Shown piece after piece: positions 59,418 through 64,000 of a stretch of 64,000 bases of DNA (positions within the stretch are counted from its first letter, which is position 1; each line of letters begins with the position of its first letter). This DNA is from CAWJTV01 sp963845695. Lineage in GTDB: Bacteria; Planctomycetota; Planctomycetia; Isosphaerales; Isosphaeraceae. A program made the translations under genes and the position numbers. The notes beneath the pieces were generated by a model that did not search any database, had not been told where the DNA came from, and saw only the letters and a list, made by a program, of their open reading frames with translations. The stretch is taken from the NCBI GenBank assembly GCA_963845695.1, contig CAWJTQ010000017.1, forward strand, positions 372,001-436,000, written 5' to 3'.

Positions 59418-59794
59418 GCAAGACCCACGACAAGCCGGCGCTCTCGGCCGAACAGCAAGCCGCCATCAAGGCGATTCGCGAGCGTTCGCGTACTGACCGA
59501 CCCGGCCCGGATGAACTGATCGACCGCGGCGAGCTCGATGAGCTGGTCCCCCAAGCACAGTACGTCGAGATCCGCGCTTTGGTGGTCCGACTCCGAGACG
59601 TTCGCCAGCACATGGGACTGAGTCTGACAGACCTATCCGAGCGTACGGGTCTGACCCGCGCCGCGATCAGTAGGTTGGAGAACGGTTGGAATCTGAATCC
59701 GACCCTCGAGACCTTGTTCCGTTACACGGAAGCCCTCGGGGTGGGCCTGAGACTTTCCGTTGACGATCCCACCGAATCCGGGAAGGAGGATTGA
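59414..59794 (+). CDS. XRE-family HTH antitoxin
   Basis: 126 aa from ATG 59414 (overlap ATGA). A helical N-terminus precedes a Cro/C1-type HTH: 'GLSLTDLSERTGLTRAAISR' then 'LENGWNLNPTLETLFRYTEA'. It would neutralise the preceding toxin and repress the pair. It ends two bases before the integrase start, so it could also influence integrase expression. Confidence 0.82.
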   Translation: MSKTHDKPALSAEQQAAIKAIRERSRTDRPGPDELIDRGELDELVPQAQYVEIRALVVRLRDVRQHMGLSLTDLSERTGLTRAAISRLENGWNLNPTLETLFRYTEALGVGLRLSVDDPTESGKED

Positions 59795-59796
59795 GC

Positions 59797-61288
59797 ATGG
59801 CCAGCGTCTTCAAACCCAAGGGTTCGTCGAAATACGTCATCCTCTACTTCGACGAGAACGGGGATCGCCGGAAGAAGGTCGGCACGACCGACAAGGCCGT
59901 GACGGAGCGGATCGCCCGCGACATCGAGAATCGGGTGGCCCTGCGTCGAGAGGGTATCGTTGACCCGAGGGAGGAAGCCTACGCGAAGCATGCTGTCCTA
60001 CCCGTCATCGATCATCTCAATGCTTGGGTCGAGTCACTACGCTCGAAAGGTGTGACTCCCCAGCATCAGAAACTCCATTCGTCGCGGGCCATGCGGGTTG
60101 TGGCGCTGTTCCTGGGAGCGAACCTTGCCGACATCGAACCGAAGAAGCCAGCAACGAAGAAGGGCGTCGCGAAGGCGAATGCGGAGTTACGGAAGTGGGT
60201 CACTTCCGCTCGACTGGCCGACCTGACCGTTGAAAACGTCCAGAAGGCCCTGTCCCGGCTCATCGCGCGAAGGCCGTTCACTCCAGACCGCTAATCACCA
60301 CCGCAACGCCATCAAGTCGTTCGCCAAATGGCTCTATGACACCCACCGCATCCGGGAACCCATCTTGCGAGGTGTAGCCAGCTACAACGCCAAGGAAGAT
60401 CCGAGACACGACCGGCGGACGCTCTCGGTGGATGAACTCCGCCGGCTCATCGAGGCCGCACAAGCCGGCGCCCCGTTCAAGAGCATGACCGGACCGATGC
60501 GAGCCCTCTGCTACCGGCTGGCGGTCGCCTCGGGATTGCGATACTCGGAAATCGGCTCCATCAAGCCCGAGTCGTTCGACTGGGAGAGTTGCCCTGCCTC
60601 CGTCACGGTCAAGGCTGCTTACGCCAAGAACGGTCAAACGGCAACGCTGCCCATTCCGGACGACCTGGCGATCGACCTGCATGCCTATCTGGCCGACAAG
60701 CCCCTCGGGAAGCCGATCTTTCCCCTGCCTCACGACAAGGGCGCCGCAATGGTCCAGACCGACCTTGGAGCCGCTAAGATCCCGTACGAGGATGCATCCG
60801 GTCGATTCTTCGACTTCCATTCGCTCCGTTGCGAGCTGGCGACGCTGGCCGACGCCGCTGGGGTTTCTCCGAGGGTTGTTCCGAAGATGATGCGTCACTC
60901 CAAGCTGGAGATGACCGGCCGCTATACCCGGCCCCGCGTCGTGGACTTGGAGGCGGCCGCCTCGATGCTACCGAGCCTCAAGCCCGAGGGAGACAAGCCC
61001 AAGTCGCTGGCCCTGACAGGGACCGATTCGACCCTGCGTTCCGCTCTCAGTGCTACCGAAATCGCTACCCTGGCGAACGCTGATACGTGTAACCCCAGTA
61101 ATGCCATAGAGGTTGTGTCGATCAAAGGACGGAACGTTAATCCGTTGGTCGAGGGTTGGAGTCCCTCCTCAGTCATTGGACTCGCTCATCCCCCGGACTT
61201 TCCGTCCGGGGGCTTGGATTTCGGGGAGGTTTTCCGGGTCGGTCGGTGCCCCCGCGTCTTCTTGGTTTTTTCTGGATCGGGCCGTTGA
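59797..61288 (+). CDS. int: Site-specific tyrosine integrase (one frameshift; C-terminus runs through attR)
   Basis: ATG 59797 has GGAAGGAGG upstream. The N-terminal domain ('ASVFKPKGSSKYVILYFDEN') and core-binding part run to about 60280, where the frame shifts to 'HHRNAIKSFAKWLYDTHRIR'. Catalytic residues: Arg in 'VASGLRYSEIGSIKPESF', Lys in 'VKAAYAKNGQTATLP', His-x-x-Arg in 'FDFHSLRCELATLADAAGV', His in 'MMRHSKLEMTGRYTRP' and Tyr in GRYTRP. After the catalytic domain the frame continues through the att repeat ('NVNPLVEGWSPSSVIG') and 110 bp of host DNA to 61288, overlapping the convergent HTH gene. Confidence 0.87.
61134..61177 (+). repeat. Right attachment site (attR), decayed tRNA-Lys 3' end
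   Basis: Matches 46365-46408 at 41 of 44 bases, identical over the first 24. The three differences hit the T-loop (TTCGAGT to TTGGAGT) and the acceptor strand (CCCGGTC to CTCAGTC). This tail could no longer pair cleanly with the 5' exon GACCGGG. Confidence 0.88.
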
Positions 61289-61644
61289 GTCACGGTGGCG
61301 AGCAATTCGGCCAGCCGCTTGCCCGCCGGACAATCACACTGGGCGAGTTCCGCCATCTCGGCAAAACTTAACTGCGGATCGGGGAAAGGTAAGCGACCTT
61401 CCGCTTGCTCAGGGGTTGCCAAGAGTAGATAGAGCTTGGACTTATAGCGCACTCTTACTCCGCACCGCTTGAGTAGCTCCAGCTCTCGATAGAACGTCCG
61501 CAAGCCGATCCGAAGTTCGGACAGGATGGCGGTGCGACCGCGCGAGGTCTCGGCCAGGAATTCGACGAGGCGATGCAGTCGTGCAGCACGTTGCAAGGTG
61601 ATGTGAACAGAGGGACGGCGGCGCAGGTTCGGAGTTCTACTCAT
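61186..61644 (-). CDS. HTH-domain regulator-like protein
   Basis: About 152 aa from ATG 61644 ('SRTPNLRRRPSVHITLQRAA'). 'RLHRLVEFLAETSRGRTAIL' and 'SELRIGLRTFYRELELLKRC' form an HTH like those at the start of WYL-type regulators; 'GVRVRYKSKLYLLL' is the wing. No WYL domain follows; the C-terminus is basic and disordered. It is host DNA beyond attR, and its 3' end overlaps the read-through end of the integrase frame by about 100 bp. Confidence 0.75.
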   Translation of the reverse strand: MSRTPNLRRRPSVHITLQRAARLHRLVEFLAETSRGRTAILSELRIGLRTFYRELELLKRCGVRVRYKSKLYLLLATPEQAEGRLPFPDPQLSFAEMAELAQCDCPAGKRLAELLATVTQRPDPEKTKKTRGHRPTRKTSPKSKPPDGKSGG

Positions 61645-62101
61645 TATGAAGCGATCCTTACACTCCCGGCGCGCCGAGCTCGACTCATCGCAAGGCTCGT
61701 CGCAGGTCAGTAGGCTGACGATCACGACCGTCGCACCAGTGATTCCCGATCAGGACAAACGGAGCCGATCGTCCCATCCCCCCTCCCCTTCCTGGGAAAG
61801 CCATATCTTCCTTTTCGGGTTGTGACGGTTGCAACAATTTTAACGAATCTCTCAAGAATTCCGAACATGCTGCCGATCTTCGAGGAAAGCAGGCGGATCC
61901 TCCCCTGGTGATCCGCATTGTCTGTTGATCGAGGACGTCATGATTGCGAACCCGGACGGCCCGTACGAGGTTGAGCACCTCGACGGGAACCGGATTCACG
62001 GGAAAGGCGACATAAGCCCAAATCAGCATGGAACTTGAAGCTGATCAGTCCGGAACCGACGGGCTGGTGGCCTTGTCTCCAGGGAAAGGGGTGTCTGATC
62101 C
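61645..62101. other. Intergenic region between HTH gene and surface protein gene
   Basis: No supported gene in 457 bp. A relatively AT-rich patch at about 61800-61870 ('GCAACAATTTTAACGAATC') may hold promoters for the divergent genes. Confidence 0.5.
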
Positions 62102-63942
62102 ATGTCGAAGCGGAAGCCATCGCCACCGACACGATCCCTTCGGCCCGTGGCCGAGAGCCTGGAAACGCGCCAGCTCCTGTCCTCAGCCTACGGGCAGCCG
62201 ACGGCGACCGTGCGTGGGACGGATCCGGACGGGGCTCAATGGACGCTCCGGATCTACGGTCCGGGGACTCTCAATGTGGTCAACCAGAATGGAAATGCGT
62301 TCACTAAGGCCACCCGGAACACGCCGGACTCGATCGACACGATCACGGTTGGCGGCGCCGTCACCTCCGAGACGCGGCTGGTCGGCACCGTGGTGCCGGC
62401 GGCCGACGGTAACGCCAACGTGTATTTTCAGAACCTGGTCGTGACACCCACCGGCGAGCTGGGCAAGATCGATACCGGGCAGGTCTCCAACTTCCGAACT
62501 GCCCAGGAAGGCATCTATGCGATCGACATGCCCAACTTCTACCTGGCCCACACCGAGACCGCCACACCCACCACGACTTCGACGATCCACACCGGAGCCA
62601 AACAGGCCGGGAACATCTCGATTCCCGGGGGTGTCATCACGTTCCGGTTCGGCGGCGTCGATTCGGATTACACGTCCCCGGGGGGAACTCCGCTGAATCA
62701 GACCGCACAGAGCAACGAGTTCACGATCAACCTGGGCATACCGGTCACCACGGGTACGAGCATCATCGTCAATAGCGTCACCTCGGACGCCGAGGCGAAT
62801 TCGACTTCGGGTTCAGCGCCCTTTCAGGACATGGTGACCTTCCTGGTCGCTGGCCGATTGAACCTGTTCCAGGCCAACACGATCAACGGGAACACGGCCA
62901 CCGGGCTCTCTCCCTCGCAATTCGCCGGAGCCACGCCCACCACGGGCCTGGCCCCGGGTGGAACGTTCGTCATCTCGCAGGGCAGCGAGGCCGGGACCGG
63001 CCAGATCGGCGACGTCCGGATCGGCGGCAATGCGACGAATTTCACAACGTTGGTCGACGAGTATCCCTTGAGCGCGTCCCCGGTCGAAGGGGCCTTGGAT
63101 GCGAAGATCAGCAATTTCTTCGTCGGCGGCGAGACCAACAACGTGATGCTGATGGCCCCGTCCGGCTCTCGCAACATTTCCTTCGGGTTGGGCATGGATA
63201 ACGTGACGATCAACAGTCTCATTATCGCATCACTCAGGGCCAATCGCGATGCCACCAACTCGACGGTCACCGTGAGCCGGTCGATCCAGAACCTGTTCAT
63301 CGGGGGCCCGGTCGAGAGCACCAATATCCAGGCTGGCTACGCTCAGAGCCTGTTCTACGACACCAACAACCCGCCGACCAGTCTCCTGTCGGCCGGCAGC
63401 GGCGTCTTCTTCGGCACGCCCCCGCCCACCATCACCAACCATCAGGTCAATACGAATACCAGTTTCCTCGAGCCGTATGCCCAGAACGGTGGGAGTATCC
63501 AGGGTCGAATCGCCGGGAATATCACCAATTCGGTGATCTCGGCCTCGGTCGAACCCGAACCCATCCGGCTTGAGCCCATCGGCGATCGACGTCTCCGGGC
63601 AATTCGAGCAGTCCAAGGGGGAGACTTACCCGTTCGGCGCGCCGGACAATCTCGTCTTGCCGCGCGGCGTCATCAACGTGAAGTTCGAGGGGGTCATCGA
63701 CAACTCGACAAACCCCTTGATCTCCACGTCAGCTCCGGTGAACGCAGCGTTTTTCGCCCGGGTCGTGCACATCAAGAAGGGACCAATCATCCCACCCAGT
63801 GTCCCGTACGCCGCCTTACGTGGCCCCCACGGTCTATCACTCGGGGCAGAAATCCCTCAAGGGGTTGTTCAAGATCGACCACATCCCGAGCAACCTGCGG
63901 CTCGAGCGGCTGGCGGCGAAGAGTGCGACCCAGAAAAAGTGA
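62102..63942 (+). CDS. Large planctomycete surface protein (two frameshifts near the end)
   Basis: From ATG 62102 the product begins 'SKRKPSPPTRSLRPVAESLE' followed by TRQLLS, the LE-x-R-x-LLS N-terminal motif of exported planctomycete proteins. The remaining 580 residues are beta-rich, low in Cys and high in Thr, Asn and Gly ('FTINLGIPVTTGTSIIVNSV', 'RIAGNITNSVISASVEP'). Near 63565 the frame shifts to 'GLSPSAIDVSGQFEQSKGET', and near 63812 again to 'PYVAPTVYHSGQKSLKGLFK', ending at TGA 63942. Repair gives about 613 aa. No enzyme motif was seen; adhesin or matrix protein is the likely role. Confidence 0.8.
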
Positions 63943-64000
63943 TCGTCGGTGGGATCGGCGATCGACGAGAACGGCCGGCCGGTGGCGGAAATCACCGGCC

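Larger units (their letters stand above)
46365..61177. mobile_element. 14.8-kb integrative element in the intron-split tRNA-Lys gene
   Basis: Bounded by the 44-bp direct repeats at 46365 and 61134, with a tyrosine integrase reading into the right repeat. Cargo and backbone: type III restriction-modification with an internal Phd/PIN pair, RHH-like and small unknown genes, a truncated recombinase/DUF3987 junction, a CHC2-Toprim primase, and a BrnT-like/XRE pair. No capsid, terminase, conjugation or relaxase gene is seen, so it is a non-self-packaging genomic island or a phage-satellite-like element. The right copy of the tRNA tail is decayed, so the insertion is probably old. Confidence 0.85.

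Noticed and set aside
61158..61288. Integrase residues after the att core as a genuine conserved C-terminus
   Set aside because: They are encoded by host flanking DNA and overlap the convergent HTH gene, so they are probably a by-product of integration.

Overview
The window is high-GC bacterial DNA that reads as a planctomycete, most likely from the Isosphaeraceae/Gemmataceae side. The reasons are the N-terminal sorting motif 'ESLETRQLLS' on the last gene, the many secreted or lipoprotein genes, HEAT and NHL repeat proteins, a MoxR/VWA pair, and abundant palindromic intergenic repeats. This assignment is inference; no marker gene such as rRNA is present.

Layout. 1-3.7 kb: a minus-strand ABC exporter (ATPase plus broken membrane subunit) and a small secreted protein. 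4-18 kb: a plus-strand housekeeping block: trpG/pabA, moeA, lnt, pyrC, a YacP-type NYN protein, sucC, a small membrane protein, sucD, a Nudix hydrolase, a lipoprotein amidase (minus) and leuS. 18-28 kb: accessory genes: a two-gene HEPN cassette, a broken HEAT protein, a large Hsp70-like protein, a UPF0175-HEAT protein with a partner, and a thioredoxin/NHL protein. 28.7-35 kb: prs, a MoxR-type ATPase with a VWA protein, a nucleotidyltransferase and a radical-SAM-like protein lacking its cluster motif. 35-44.6 kb: an envelope polysaccharide/lipid cluster: two GT39 enzymes, a WaaP-like kinase, a GT4 enzyme, a sugar nucleotidyltransferase and a PlsY enzyme fused to a beta-propeller-like domain.

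46.0-61.2 kb is the most interesting part. A tRNA-Lys(UUU) gene at 46006-46406 is split by a 328-nt group I intron. A 44-bp direct repeat (41/44 identical) covers the intron end and the tRNA 3' exon at 46365 and recurs at 61134, so a 14.8-kb integrative element sits between the copies. It carries a type III restriction-modification system with a Phd/PIN toxin-antitoxin pair between res and mod, several small unknown genes, a truncated recombinase joined to a truncated DUF3987 gene, a CHC2/Toprim primase, a BrnT-like/XRE pair and a tyrosine integrase. The integrase frame runs through the right att copy into host DNA. In the excised circle the same frame would continue into a different open tail now stranded at the left end. 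After the element come an HTH gene (minus) and a large surface protein that nearly reaches the window edge.

At least 20 apparent frameshifts break otherwise intact genes, many at short homopolymers. The even spread over essential and accessory genes points to indel errors in the assembly. Frameshifted genes are annotated here as single loci.
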